NCBI RefSeq assembly: GCF_000159035.1
Contig: NZ_DS999576.1
Coordinates: forward strand, 190,968-241,715
Length of the DNA: 50,748 nucleotides
Direction of reading: 5' to 3'
Source: Actinomyces urogenitalis DSM 15434
Lineage (GTDB): Bacteria > Actinomycetota > Actinomycetes > Actinomycetales > Actinomycetaceae
A program made the translations under genes and the position numbers. Each line of letters starts with the position of its first letter. Position 1 is the stretch's first letter. The notes below the pieces were generated by a model. It did not search any database and had not been told where the DNA came from. It saw only the letters and a program-made list of their open reading frames with translations. Positions 1 to 7,243 of the stretch are shown piece after piece.

Positions 1-600
1 ACCGTCCGCTCGCGCGCGGGCGCACCGAGCCGGCAGTGGCGCCTGGACGTCACCACACGGTTCACCGCCGAGCGTGGCGGGCTGCGTATGCGCACCACGA
101 TCGAGCCTTCGGGGCCCCTGCCTAGCGTCCTGCCGCGTCTGGGGATCCGCCTGGGGCTGCCGGCCGGGCTGGAGAAGGCCACCTGGTCGGGGACAGGTCC
201 GGCACCCTCCTACGCGGACATGGACCTGGCAGCGCGCCACGGCGTGTTCCAGGGGCAGATCGAGGACCTGTGGGAGATGCAGGTACGGCCCCAGGAGGGC
301 GGCACCCACCCGGGTCTGCGCAGCCTGTGGCTCACCGGTCAGGACGAGGCCGGGCCGCTGCGCCTCATGGTGCTCACGCACGGGGCTCCTGCCTTCTCCC
401 TGTCTGCCTGGCACCTGGACAACCTCACCGCGGCCAACCACGTGGAGGAGTTGAACAAGGACGAGCACCTGTGGCTCCACCTGGACGGGCTGCACCACGG
501 CATCGGCACCCGCTCGTGCGGCCCTGACACCCGCCCGCAGTTCGCCGCTACCGCGCGCACGGTGGTCCTGGACGCCTGGATCGGGGTCCAGCGCGGCTGA
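1..600 (+). CDS. lacZ: Beta-galactosidase (GH2, LacZ type), C-terminal part only
   Basis: The 5' part lies outside the window; the open frame runs from base 1 to a TGA at 598-600, leaving 199 codons. The visible part is the C-terminal 'small chain' domain of LacZ-type beta-galactosidases, which completes the active-site funnel of the GH2 barrel. Recognisable pieces are LPRLGIRLGLP, the Y-A-D-M-D-L-A-A-R-H-G stretch, R-P-Q-E-G-G-T-H-P, and GIGTRSCGPDTRP close to the end, the family's usual G-[VI]-G-T-x-S-C-G-P motif. The enzyme hydrolyses terminal beta-D-galactosides such as lactose; there is nothing here to show secretion. A strong hairpin follows the stop, so this gene probably ends its own transcript. 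Catalytic glutamates are not in view, so activity cannot be judged. Confidence 0.9.
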   Translation, partial: TVRSRAGAPSRQWRLDVTTRFTAERGGLRMRTTIEPSGPLPSVLPRLGIRLGLPAGLEKATWSGTGPAPSYADMDLAARHGVFQGQIEDLWEMQVRPQEGGTHPGLRSLWLTGQDEAGPLRLMVLTHGAPAFSLSAWHLDNLTAANHVEELNKDEHLWLHLDGLHHGIGTRSCGPDTRPQFAATARTVVLDAWIGVQRG

Positions 601-625
601 GGACGCCTCGATCGTTGAGCCTGCC

Positions 626-662
626 GGCCCTGCCCGCCCCGGTCCCCGAGGCGGGCAGGGCC
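626..662 (+). terminator. Hairpin after lacZ
   Basis: Perfect 13-bp arms at 626-638 and 650-662 around an 11-nt loop. No T tract follows. It sits between the lacZ stop and the coaD promoter. Confidence 0.6.
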
Positions 663-754
663 GTGACAGGAGGGGAGAGGACGGGCCCGGCTGCGCCGTC
701 GGCCACAGTGAGGCGGGCAGCGGCGCGGGGCCACCCACGAGCCGGGCAGGGCGA

Positions 755-760
755 TACCCT
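755..760 (+). promoter_or_regulatory. Leaderless -10 element of coaD
   Basis: TACCCT ends six bases before the coaD ATG, and there is no Shine-Dalgarno sequence. This spacing puts the transcript start at or next to the start codon. The same arrangement recurs at several other genes in the window. No convincing -35 is visible. Confidence 0.55.
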
Positions 761-766
761 CACGCC

Positions 767-1252
767 ATGACCCTCGCCGTCTACCCTGGCTCTTTCGACC
801 CGATCACCACGGGGCACCTCGACGTCGTCGCACGCGCCCTGACCCTTTTTGACCGGGTCGTCGTCGGCATCGCGCACAACGCCGCCAAGTCAGGCCATCA
901 CCTCTTCGACGCCGAGACCCGCCTGAGCCTGGCACGCCAGGCCCTGGCGCAGCTGCCTGGTGCCGAGGTGGACCTGGTGCCTGGACTGCTGGCTGACTAC
1001 TGCCGTGGGCGCGGGGCCACCGCGATCGTCAAGGGCCTGCGCAACGGCACGGACCTGGACGCTGAGGTGCCCATGGCACTGCTCAACCGGGACCTAGGGG
1101 GCCCGGAGACGGTCTTCCTCGCGGCCGCGCCGGCCCACGCCCACGTCTCCTCCTCCCTGGTCAAGGACGTCGCCCGCCACGGAGGAGACGTCTCGGCCCT
1201 GGTCCCACCGGTCGTCGCCGCAGCCCTGCGTCAGGAGCTGGGGCAGGACTGA
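767..1252 (+). CDS. coaD: Phosphopantetheine adenylyltransferase
   Basis: 161 aa, the normal length for bacterial CoaD. The enzyme transfers AMP from ATP to 4'-phosphopantetheine, the penultimate step of coenzyme A synthesis, in the cytoplasm. The N-terminus YPGSFDPITTGHLD carries the nucleotidyltransferase TxGH motif (T14, G16, H17). The second motif, SSSLVKD, follows H-V near residues 126-132, corresponding to the family ISSxxxR/K signature. The ATG is preceded by a -10 element at leaderless distance. The order coaD, sepIVA, yceD, rnc, mutM is close to that in other actinobacteria. Confidence 0.97.
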   Translation: MTLAVYPGSFDPITTGHLDVVARALTLFDRVVVGIAHNAAKSGHHLFDAETRLSLARQALAQLPGAEVDLVPGLLADYCRGRGATAIVKGLRNGTDLDAEVPMALLNRDLGGPETVFLAAAPAHAHVSSSLVKDVARHGGDVSALVPPVVAAALRQELGQD

Positions 1253-1321
1253 GGCTGCCTGCCTGCCAGGCCTCGCGCCCTCCCACCGATACCCTGCGCC
1301 ACCTCAAGGAAGGAAGAACTC

Positions 1322-1909
1322 GTGACCACCAGCCCAGACGCCGGTGACGACCTGCTCGTGATCCTCAGCGAGCTGGACAGCCTCATCTCCGGTTCACGCA
1401 CCATGCCGATGAGTGCCTCCGCCATCGTCAACCGTGAGGAGGCCCTCGACCTCATTGACCGTGCACGTCGGGCCGTGCCACGCGCGGTGCACCGGGCCGA
1501 GGACATCGTGGCGGACGCCGACGCCGTCGCGGCTCAGGGACGGAAGGAATCCGAGCGCCTGATCCGCCACGCCCACGAGGAGGCTGAGCGCCTGGTCTCC
1601 TCGGAGAACGTCGTGCGCCAGGCCAATGACCGTGCGGACGCGATCATCGCCGCCGCCGAGGAGCGTGCCGCCCAGCTGCGCCACGGGGCTGACGACTACT
1701 GCGACCGCACGCTGGCCAGTCTGGAGATCGAGCTGGGACGGATCGGCGAGCAGGTGCGTGCCGGACGTGAGGTCCTGGCTGGGCGCCTGGAGTCCCGGGC
1801 CTCCACGGGCTACGGTCCCGGCCACACCGAGGCTGAGCGCCCCGAGCCTTCGCGGCGTTCCCTGCGCTCGTCAGCCAGCTGGTCCGTGGATCCCTCCGCC
1901 CAGCGCTGA
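1322..1909 (+). CDS. sepIVA: SepIVA-like DivIVA-domain septation protein
   Basis: 195 aa, GTG start with AAGGAAGGAAG just upstream. The protein is almost entirely helical and heptad-like from about residue 40 to 165 (REEALDLIDRARRAV, then repeated A/E/R-rich blocks such as ADAIIAAAEERAAQL), with a disordered Ser/Arg/Pro tail. Such proteins are often annotated as 'ATP synthase subunit B-like' or DivIVA. The position directly before yceD-rnc-mutM matches Mycobacterium tuberculosis Rv2927c (SepIVA), an essential cytoplasmic factor for septation and polar growth. The assignment rests on context and coiled-coil character. It is shorter than the mycobacterial protein. Confidence 0.75.
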   Translation: MTTSPDAGDDLLVILSELDSLISGSRTMPMSASAIVNREEALDLIDRARRAVPRAVHRAEDIVADADAVAAQGRKESERLIRHAHEEAERLVSSENVVRQANDRADAIIAAAEERAAQLRHGADDYCDRTLASLEIELGRIGEQVRAGREVLAGRLESRASTGYGPGHTEAERPEPSRRSLRSSASWSVDPSAQR

Positions 1910-2000
1910 GAAGGCTGCGCTCGGGCGGCGGTGACCGGCTCGGGCAGGTAGATTCGCACCGCAAGGTCCGCACCCGGACCGGGACCATGAGGAGGAAACC

Positions 2001-2567
2001 GTGACCGGACTCGTCGTCGACATCGTGGACCTGCCGCGCGCGGTAGGCTCGGTCAAGAACGTCCGCCTCGACCTGCCTGCGCCCACGGGCCTGGGTACGG
2101 AGGTCGTCGGCGTGCCCGAGGGCAGCGAGATGACGCTGGTTGCCTCATTGACCTCCATGGACGACGGCGTGCTCGTGCGCGGGGAGGCAGACGTCCACGT
2201 CCACGGTGAGTGCGTGCGCTGCCTGCGCGACCTGGACGAGGACCGCACCGTGACCTTTGACGAGCTCTACTTCCTGCCCGAGGCCGCTGCGGCCCAGAAG
2301 GAGGAAGGGGACGAGGAGGCGGAGGACCTCTTCCTCGTGGGGGAGACGAGCCTGGACCTGGAGCCGGCGCTGCGTGATGCCCTGGTCCTGGACCTGCCGT
2401 TCCGCCCCCTGTGCCGCCCGGACTGCGCGGGCCTGTGCCAAGAGTGCGGTGAGCGCCTGGACGACCTTCCCGAGGACCACCACCACGAGGTGCTGGACCC
2501 GCGCTGGTCGGCTCTGTCCGCGTTGCTGGAGGAGCCGGGCGAGCAGAGTCAGGAGGAGCAGGCCTGA
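2001..2567 (+). CDS. yceD: DUF177 / YceD family protein
   Basis: 188 aa, GTG start behind a strong AGGAGGAAACC site. Family members are small acidic proteins linked to ribosome or 23S rRNA metabolism; the biochemical role is unsettled. The cysteine pattern is characteristic: ECVRCLRD near residues 71-78, and [18 protein letters not shown] near 136-153, where four cysteines could bind zinc. The middle is strongly acidic ([11 protein letters not shown]). The TGA stop overlaps the rnc ATG by one base (TGATG), indicating translational coupling. As in mycobacteria, no rpmF gene lies between this gene and rnc. Confidence 0.88.
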   Translation: MTGLVVDIVDLPRAVGSVKNVRLDLPAPTGLGTEVVGVPEGSEMTLVASLTSMDDGVLVRGEADVHVHGECVRCLRDLDEDRTVTFDELYFLPEAAAAQKEEGDEEAEDLFLVGETSLDLEPALRDALVLDLPFRPLCRPDCAGLCQECGERLDDLPEDHHHEVLDPRWSALSALLEEPGEQSQEEQA

Positions 2568-3397
2568 TGTCCCGAGGCTCGCACAAGCCCTCTCGCAGGA
2601 CGGCTCCGCCGGCCCGTACGGACCTGGAGTCGCTGGTCTACCGCTGGGGCTGTCAGATCGAGGACCCGCTGCTGGACCTGGCGCTGACCCACCGCTCCTG
2701 GGCGCACGAGAACGGTGGCCTGCCCACCAACGAGCGCCTGGAGTTCCTGGGGGACGCCGTCCTGCAGATCATCGTCACTGAGGACCTCTTCCGTGACCAC
2801 CCGGAGGTGCCCGAGGGACAGCTGGCCAAGATGCGAGCGGCCACGGTCTCCGAGCCGGCCCTGGCAGGCGTGGCCCGGGATCTGGGACTCGGTGAGTTCA
2901 TCAAGCTTGGTAAGGGCGAGGCCCTGTCCGGCGGGCGGGACAAGGACTCGATCCTGTCCGATACCGTCGAGGCGCTCATCGGCGCCACCTACCTCACGGT
3001 CGGCCTGGAGCCTGTACGTGAGGTTGTCCTGCGGCTGGTCAGCCGCTTCCTCACCGAGGCCCCCTCGCGCGGCGCAGGCCTGGACTGGAAGACGAGCCTG
3101 CAAGAGCTGGCCGCCGTGCACCGCCTGGGCAGCCCGAGCTATCGCGTCACGAGCGTGGGTCCTGATCACGCCCGCGTCTTCACCGCCGTCGCCGTCGTCG
3201 ACGGCCAGGAGCGTGGAGAGGGGACCGGCAGCTCAAAGAAGGTCGCTGAGCACGACGCCGCCGAGGCGGCCTACGCCTCGATCCTTGCCTCTCACGGTGA
3301 CGGAGGGCTGGAGATTCCCGGGGCGACCGAGGCCCTGCGAGCGGACCTGGGGCTGCCGACCGGGCAGTCCAGCCCTGCCGGCGGCGCGGGTGCCTGA
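2567..3397 (+). CDS. rnc: Ribonuclease III
   Basis: 276 aa. Cleaves double-stranded RNA in rRNA precursors and regulatory duplexes. The RNase III signature [12 protein letters not shown] covers residues 55-66, with E59 and D63 as metal ligands; D132 and E135 in [10 protein letters not shown] complete the Mg2+ site. A dsRNA-binding domain follows from about residue 165 ([18 protein letters not shown]) to 245 ([19 protein letters not shown]). An extra basic N-terminus of about 18 residues and a Gly/Ala tail are not conserved. The start overlaps the yceD stop; the 3' end overlaps mutM by 8 bp, so yceD, rnc and mutM are one coupled operon. Confidence 0.97.
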   Translation: MSRGSHKPSRRTAPPARTDLESLVYRWGCQIEDPLLDLALTHRSWAHENGGLPTNERLEFLGDAVLQIIVTEDLFRDHPEVPEGQLAKMRAATVSEPALAGVARDLGLGEFIKLGKGEALSGGRDKDSILSDTVEALIGATYLTVGLEPVREVVLRLVSRFLTEAPSRGAGLDWKTSLQELAAVHRLGSPSYRVTSVGPDHARVFTAVAVVDGQERGEGTGSSKKVAEHDAAEAAYASILASHGDGGLEIPGATEALRADLGLPTGQSSPAGGAGA

Positions 3398-4442
3398 GCT
3401 TCCTGAGGTCGAGGCCGTCCGCAGGGGCCTGGAGCGCCACCTCGTCGGCCGTGTGGTCACGGGAGTCGAGGTCCTGGAGCCTCGTGCGCTGCGGCGTCAG
3501 GAGGGCGGCGTGGAGGCCTTCATCCGGGGCCTGGCCGGGCGCAGGCTGGAAGCGGCCGTGCGCCGCGGTAAGTTCCTGTGGCTGCCCCTGGATGACGGCC
3601 GCGCCCTGTCCGCCCACCTGGGGATGAGCGGGCAGCTTCTGGTCAGGGGCACAGCACCGGCAACCAGCGCGCGCGGCCAAGAGCCGGGCCCTGTGGGCGA
3701 CGCGCCTGCTGCTGACGCCGTCGTGGCGGACCCGTCTGTGCCCCGCGTGGACCTGACCGCGACCCGCGCCCCGAGCCTGGTGCGGGACCTGTCCGTGCGC
3801 CCCAGGCACCTGAGGGTGCGTCTCCACCTGACCTCGCGTGAGGCAGACCCACATCCGCAGGCTGGGGCCGCGCTCGACCTGGTGGACCAGCGCATGCTCG
3901 GGGGACTGCGCCTGAGCGAGATGGTGGCGACGTCTGACGGCGCGAGCGGGGGAGAAGGATCACCGCAACCGTTCCTGCCGCAGGACGCGGCGCATATCGC
4001 GCGAGACCTGCTGGACCCCGCGGTGGACCATGACGGGGTCCTGGCGCGGATGCGCTCGTCACGGCGAGGTGTCAAGGCTCTGCTGATGGATCAGGAGCTG
4101 GTGTCCGGGGTCGGCAACATCTACGCCGATGAGGGCTTGTGGGCAGCTCGGGTCCACGCGGCCTCGCCCGGCCGCAGCCTGGGTCCACGGGTCGGGCGCC
4201 GGCTCCTTGAGGCCACCGCCGAGGTGATGCGCCGGGCGCTGAAGGTGGGCGGCACCAGCTTTGACGCCCTCTACGTTGACGCCGAGGGCGCCGCCGGATT
4301 CTTCGCCCGCGAGCTTGAGGCCTACGGGCGCGCCGGTCAGGAGTGCCGCCGCTGCGGTGCCACCATGCAGCGCCAGGTCATCGGCGCCAGGAGCCACACC
4401 TTCTGCCCGCGGTGCCAGCGCAGGTGGGGTACCAGCAGCTGA
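3390..4442 (+). CDS. mutM: Formamidopyrimidine-DNA glycosylase (MutM/Fpg), with a central insertion
   Basis: 350 aa from the GTG at 3390. This start places PELPEVE directly after the initiator, as required because Pro2 is the Schiff-base nucleophile and Glu3 is catalytic. The enzyme removes 8-oxoguanine and formamidopyrimidines and nicks the strand. K61 (RRGKFLWL) is the conserved beta-hairpin lysine. The helix-two-turn-helix region contains [15 protein letters not shown], and the C-terminal zinc finger is C-x2-C (CRRCGA) with C-x2-C (FCPRCQRRW). Residues about 88-137, between [12 protein letters not shown] and the next strand, are a low-complexity Ala/Pro/Asp-rich insertion. It makes this protein longer than the usual 270-290 aa. 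An open frame continues upstream, but those codons overlap rnc and would bury Pro2. Confidence 0.95.
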   Translation: MPELPEVEAVRRGLERHLVGRVVTGVEVLEPRALRRQEGGVEAFIRGLAGRRLEAAVRRGKFLWLPLDDGRALSAHLGMSGQLLVRGTAPATSARGQEPGPVGDAPAADAVVADPSVPRVDLTATRAPSLVRDLSVRPRHLRVRLHLTSREADPHPQAGAALDLVDQRMLGGLRLSEMVATSDGASGGEGSPQPFLPQDAAHIARDLLDPAVDHDGVLARMRSSRRGVKALLMDQELVSGVGNIYADEGLWAARVHAASPGRSLGPRVGRRLLEATAEVMRRALKVGGTSFDALYVDAEGAAGFFARELEAYGRAGQECRRCGATMQRQVIGARSHTFCPRCQRRWGTSS

Positions 4443-4488
4443 TTCCTCTGCTGCTGGGCGGGAATGCTGAAAGGAAGCGGTGCGGCTT

Positions 4489-4519
4489 TTGTGACGTTGG
4501 TCCCCAGCGCTGGTACTCT
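4489..4519 (+). promoter_or_regulatory. Probable promoter of the response regulator gene
   Basis: TTGTGA at 4489-4494 and TACTCT at 4514-4519 with a 19-bp spacer. The -10 ends seven bases before the ATG at 4527, which has no Shine-Dalgarno site, suggesting a leaderless transcript. A weak DevR-box-like sequence (about 11 of 14 positions) overlaps at 4491-4504. Confidence 0.45.
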
Positions 4520-4526
4520 CTCACGT

Positions 4527-5180
4527 ATGCCGACTCCCTCCTCAACCGAGCAGGTCCGCGTCATGATCGTGGACGACCACGAGATCGTCCGGCGCGGCAT
4601 TGCTGAGATCATTGATCGTGCAGACGACCTCGACGTCGTCGCTGAGGCCGGCAGCCGCGCTGAGGCGGTACGCCGTGCCGAGCTGGTCCGCCCCGACGTC
4701 GTGCTCGTGGACCTTCAGCTTCCTGACGGTACCGGGATCGAGGTGATGAACGACCTGCGCGAGACGGTGCGGGAGGCCCTGCCGATCGTGCTGACCTCCT
4801 TCGACGACGACGAGGCACTGGCGGAGGCTCTGGAGGCCGGGGCACGTGCTTACCTGCTCAAGACCGTCCACGGCGCGGAGATCTCCGACGTCGTCCGGGC
4901 GGTGGCCGCGGGCCGGGTCCTGCTGGACGAGCGCACCGTGACTCGTCGCCGTGCTGACCATGACGACCCCACCGCTGACCTGACCAACGCCGAGCGCAAG
5001 GTCCTGGAGCTGATCGGGGACGGCCTGTCCAACCGGGAGATCGGCGAGCGGCTGGGCGTGGCGGAGAAGACCGTCAAGAACCACATCACCGCGCTCCTGG
5101 CCAAGATGGGCCTGCAGCGCCGCACCCAGGTAGCCGCCTGGGTGGCCGGGCAGCGCGCCTCGGGCTGGCGCAACCACTGA
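4527..5180 (+). CDS. devR: NarL/LuxR-family response regulator, DevR/DosR-like
   Basis: 217 aa. The receiver domain (about 10-125) has acidic residues D16-D17, the phosphoacceptor D62 in VLVDLQLPDG, the conserved Thr in IVLTSFDD and the Lys in YLLKTV. The C-terminal LuxR helix-turn-helix spans about 152-212. Its recognition helix carries AEKTVKN, the same K-T-V-K-N residues (here K181, K184, N185) that contact the palindromic box in mycobacterial DosR/DevR. It converges on a DevS-like kinase gene, its likely partner. The ATG at 4527 is chosen because a -10 element lies seven bases upstream; an in-frame ATG at 4464 would add 21 non-conserved residues. The DevR name reflects similarity of type; the regulon is inferred. 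Confidence 0.85.
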   Translation: MPTPSSTEQVRVMIVDDHEIVRRGIAEIIDRADDLDVVAEAGSRAEAVRRAELVRPDVVLVDLQLPDGTGIEVMNDLRETVREALPIVLTSFDDDEALAEALEAGARAYLLKTVHGAEISDVVRAVAAGRVLLDERTVTRRRADHDDPTADLTNAERKVLELIGDGLSNREIGERLGVAEKTVKNHITALLAKMGLQRRTQVAAWVAGQRASGWRNH

Positions 5181-5194
5181 GCCTGGGTACCTGG

Positions 5195-5232
5195 ACGCGT
5201 GTGGCCGCCCCAGCTGGGGCGGCCACACGCGT
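5195..5232. terminator. Bidirectional terminator between regulator and kinase genes
   Basis: A perfect 38-bp palindrome with two 19-base self-complementary halves and no unpaired centre. It lies between the convergent stop codons at 5180 and 5240 and can fold on either strand. Confidence 0.75.
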
Positions 5233-5239
5233 ATCCGGG

Positions 5240-7243
5240 CTACCGGACCTGACGCGGTTGAGCCGGCTCGGCCAGCGGTACCCGCCAGGTGAAGCAGGTC
5301 CCGCGGCGTCCGCCGTCGGACCTGGCTCGTGGCCCGATGACGAAGGTGCCGCCGTGGCGGCGAGCGCGTTCGGCCATATTGGCGGTTCCTGAGCGGCGCG
5401 TGACGGAGGGATCGACCCCCACGCCGTCGTCACGGCACACGATCTCGACGACGGGGCTACCGGAGAAGGGCGCGGAGCTGCCCGTCGCGGCGTCGTTGGG
5501 CTCCTCCTGACCTGGCTCGGGCTCCAGGCAGCCGGCTGGCAGCACGCCCTCAAGCTTGATGTCAACGGTCACGGAGGAAGCGTGGGCGTGGCGGGCCACG
5601 TTGCTCAGCCCCTCACGCACCACGGCCACCATGTCATCGGCGATATCAGGCTCCACCGCGGCGTCGACGGCGTCAATGAGCTCGTCCTCGGCCTCGCGCG
5701 GTGCCTGGGCCAGCCCGCGACCGTCCACGCTCAGGAGCAGGGAAGGGGCGTAGCCCAGCGAGGTGCGGGCCAGCGAGGCCTCACGGCGCAGGCGTTCCAC
5801 GAGGCTGACGTCCTCGTCCCGGTCACGTAGCGAGCGGACGATGGATCGGATCTGGCGCACGGAGTCGTCCACGGCTGCCAGCGAGGACTCCAGCACCTGG
5901 CACACGGCGTCCACGTCCACCTGGGTGGCTCCCGCCTGCTGCGAGGCAGCCTGAAGCCGGTCCTTGGCAGCCGTGATCTGCATCCCGGTGGCGAAGAGCT
6001 GTTGGATCGCCAGGTCGTGCAGGTCCCGACCGATCCGGTTGCGCTCGCCCAGCAGCAGCGCCATCTCCTCAGCGTGCTGGGCGTCAGCCAGCTCGAAGGC
6101 CATAGTCGCCTGCCCAGCGACGAGCTCAGCGATCTCCAGGTCCTGGGCGGTGAAGAGCGGGGCTCCCTGCTCGCGCAGGAGCAGCATGACACCCACACCC
6201 TTGCCACGGTGGATCATCGGGGCGTAGAGCGCCGGACCGAAGCGGGCCAGGGCCTCGACCTGGAGCTGGGAGTCGTCCCACAGCTCGTGCAGCGAAGGGA
6301 TGATGAGTCCGGTCTGGTTGGACAGGGTCTGCAGGGCACGTCCCTCGGCCGGGAAGTAGGTGCCGATGAGGTCAGCGCCGTGGGCGCCGTCGGCGATCTC
6401 GCACACCCAGGTCTGGCCGATGCTGGGCAGGACCAGGGCGGCCGTGTCCGCGTGGGCGACCTCGCGCACCCGCCGGGCAATGAGGGTCAGGGCGTCGTCC
6501 TGCTCGGCGCCGGACAGGAGCATCGTCGTCAGCTCCTGGGAGACGGCCATCCACTGCTCGCGGCTGCGCGCGACCCGGTACAGGCGTGAGTTCTCCACGG
6601 CGACGGCGGCGGCCTCAGCCAGCGTGGCCACGGTGGTGACGTCAGCCGGGCCGAAGCCACCGGGCTTGTCGCACAGGTAGAGCCGCCCGTAGACCCGGTC
6701 ATGGACCTTGAGAGGAGCGGAGAGCACGGAGCCCGGGTCCTCGCCCTCGATCGCGCCGGTAAAGGCGGAGGAGCCCATGAGCTCGTTGACGACGACGACC
6801 TCCTGCTCCGAGCTGGCCGTTCCCAGCAGCGCCTGGAGGTGCTCGGGTGACGCCGTGGCGGACCCGGCGGTGACCGGGTCATTGGGCTGCCCGGTGGTGC
6901 GGGAACGGTCCTCGACGGCGATCGTGCCCCAGGTCGCGCCGGTCAGCGAGCAGGCGGAGTCCACCAGGCGGCTGAGGGCGTCAGGAACGCGCAAGGAGCT
7001 GGTCAGACGCAGGGCTGCGCGCAACAGCTCGACCGTCGTCTCCTCCAGCGGCTGGGCGACCCGGTGGCTCCTGGTGGATCCCAGGGCGTCCAGGTGCACG
7101 GCGTAGGTCAGCGCGCCCAAGGTTGAGGAGTCCTCCGGGCTGGGCACCGAGGGCAAGGACATGAGCAGATCGGTGGAGGGCATCCCCGGCACCATGACAC
7201 CAGCGGCGTGCGGTGCGTGCTGGGGCGTGTGCTGTTCAGGCAC
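5240..7243 (-). CDS. devS: GAF-domain sensor histidine kinase, DevS/DosS-like
   Basis: 667 aa from the GTG at 7243, which has an AGGAAGGAG site at good spacing and overlaps the cydC stop by 8 bp; a longer frame to 7288 has no such signal. No membrane segments are seen, so it is cytoplasmic. GAF1 is about 75-222 and GAF2 about 245-395. A HisKA_3 dimerisation helix follows with ERNRIGRDLHDLAIQQLF (phospho-acceptor H409), then an HATPase domain with N-box REGLSNVARHAHA (N548) and DDGVGVD (605-611). The layout matches mycobacterial DevS/DosS, which sense oxygen, NO or CO through heme in GAF1. The His-rich segment before the 'L-V-P' strand that supplies the heme ligand in DosS is replaced here by TGAIEGEDPGSVLSAPL, with no histidine. 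The signal may therefore differ. Confidence 0.87.
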   Translation of the reverse strand: MPEQHTPQHAPHAAGVMVPGMPSTDLLMSLPSVPSPEDSSTLGALTYAVHLDALGSTRSHRVAQPLEETTVELLRAALRLTSSLRVPDALSRLVDSACSLTGATWGTIAVEDRSRTTGQPNDPVTAGSATASPEHLQALLGTASSEQEVVVVNELMGSSAFTGAIEGEDPGSVLSAPLKVHDRVYGRLYLCDKPGGFGPADVTTVATLAEAAAVAVENSRLYRVARSREQWMAVSQELTTMLLSGAEQDDALTLIARRVREVAHADTAALVLPSIGQTWVCEIADGAHGADLIGTYFPAEGRALQTLSNQTGLIIPSLHELWDDSQLQVEALARFGPALYAPMIHRGKGVGVMLLLREQGAPLFTAQDLEIAELVAGQATMAFELADAQHAEEMALLLGERNRIGRDLHDLAIQQLFATGMQITAAKDRLQAASQQAGATQVDVDAVCQVLESSLAAVDDSVRQIRSIVRSLRDRDEDVSLVERLRREASLARTSLGYAPSLLLSVDGRGLAQAPREAEDELIDAVDAAVEPDIADDMVAVVREGLSNVARHAHASSVTVDIKLEGVLPAGCLEPEPGQEEPNDAATGSSAPFSGSPVVEIVCRDDGVGVDPSVTRRSGTANMAERARRHGGTFVIGPRARSDGGRRGTCFTWRVPLAEPAQPRQVR

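Noticed and set aside
2560-2570. No rpmF (L32) gene between yceD and rnc
   Set aside because: Many bacteria have it there, but mycobacteria also lack it at this position, so the arrangement is normal for the group.
5195-5232. The perfect 38-bp palindrome as a regulatory operator
   Set aside because: It lies between two convergent stop codons, where a bidirectional terminator is the simpler explanation.
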